From the NCBI RefSeq assembly GCF_021310995.1, contig NZ_CP054150.1:1922001-1986000 (forward strand): a stretch of 64,000 nucleotides of DNA, read 5' to 3'. Shown in pieces: positions 63,993 to 64,000 of the stretch. How positions within the stretch are numbered: the stretch's first letter is position 1; every line of letters begins with the position of its first letter. Below the pieces are notes generated by a model. That model worked only from the letters and a program-made list of their open reading frames with translations. It did not search any database and was not told where the DNA came from. Origin of the DNA: Agrobacterium vaccinii. GTDB taxonomy: Bacteria; Pseudomonadota; Alphaproteobacteria; Rhizobiales; Rhizobiaceae. The position numbers and the translations under genes were made by a program.

Positions 63993-64000
63993 TCAGTTGG
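63993..64000 (-). CDS. Possible last codons of the gene upstream of lpxC (ftsZ expected)
   Basis: On the minus strand the window ends with CC-AAC-TGA, compatible with a protein ending in Asn. In rhizobia and other alphaproteobacteria ftsZ precedes lpxC, so this is a synteny-based guess. Eight bases cannot prove it. Confidence 0.25.

Overview
The window is chromosomal DNA from an alphaproteobacterium of the Rhizobiaceae, most likely an Agrobacterium/Rhizobium relative. The evidence is the two-piece (permuted) tmRNA gene with an alphaproteobacterial tag (ANDNNAKEYALAA), an SspB-type adaptor, the rhizobial-type PdxJ, two chemoreceptors ending in a WEEF tail, DUF4169, DUF2164, DUF2778 and DUF2853 proteins, and dispersed palindromic mosaic repeats of the rhizobial RIME kind. 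Genes are dense and codon use is uniform. I see no insertion sequence, phage, plasmid or CRISPR locus. This is core genome, so the interest lies mainly in RNA regulation and small genes.

Layout. 1-4.7 kb: end of an alpha/beta hydrolase, type II NADH dehydrogenase, pdxJ, a MerR-LuxR-like regulator and a small RecD-like helicase. 5-11.6 kb: two paralogous chemoreceptors in opposite orientation around a LysE exporter and an aldo/keto reductase, then a translationally coupled pair of tiny membrane proteins. 11.7-16.5 kb: ilvI-ilvH behind a transcription attenuator with a short Leu/Ile/Val-rich leader peptide, then a HerA-type ATPase. 16.6-19 kb: miaA and serB diverge from overlapping start codons; a GNAT acetyltransferase follows serB. 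19-23 kb: an ABC importer plus flavin monooxygenase operon of the sulfonate/organosulfur type. 23.4-24.7 kb: DUF4169, sspB and the split ssrA. 24.8-30.5 kb: DUF2853, thyA-folA, hflK-hflC and degP. 30.7-37 kb: a ribbon-helix-helix protein with a secreted hydrolase, a large AsmA-like protein and a D-lactate-dehydrogenase-type flavoprotein. 37-41.4 kb: an RND efflux pair. 41.7-49.7 kb: an AhpD-like protein, a UvrD/PcrA helicase, a split YdcZ pair, a DUF2778 (Tlde1-like) protein, pncA, DUF2164 and azlCD. 49.7-56 kb: pepP, a DUF1127-like small protein followed by a stem-loop RNA, prmA, a SCO protein, a tiny membrane protein, cheW, creA-like and an exonuclease. 56-64 kb: a DMT transporter, ligA, a LysE exporter, recN, bamD and lpxC, the conserved block downstream of the cell-division genes.

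The most notable items are two RNA-regulatory loci. One is the ilvIH attenuator: promoter, nearly leaderless 18-codon leader, 9-bp pause hairpin and terminator can all be read directly. The other is a 58-codon DUF1127-like gene followed by a hairpin presenting CUCCUCCC in its loop and a strong terminator, which matches the architecture of the alphaproteobacterial cuckoo/CcsR small RNAs. Also notable are the adjacency of tmRNA and its ClpXP adaptor, the overlapping divergent starts of miaA and serB, and several genes that are easily missed because they are short or begin with GTG or TTG.
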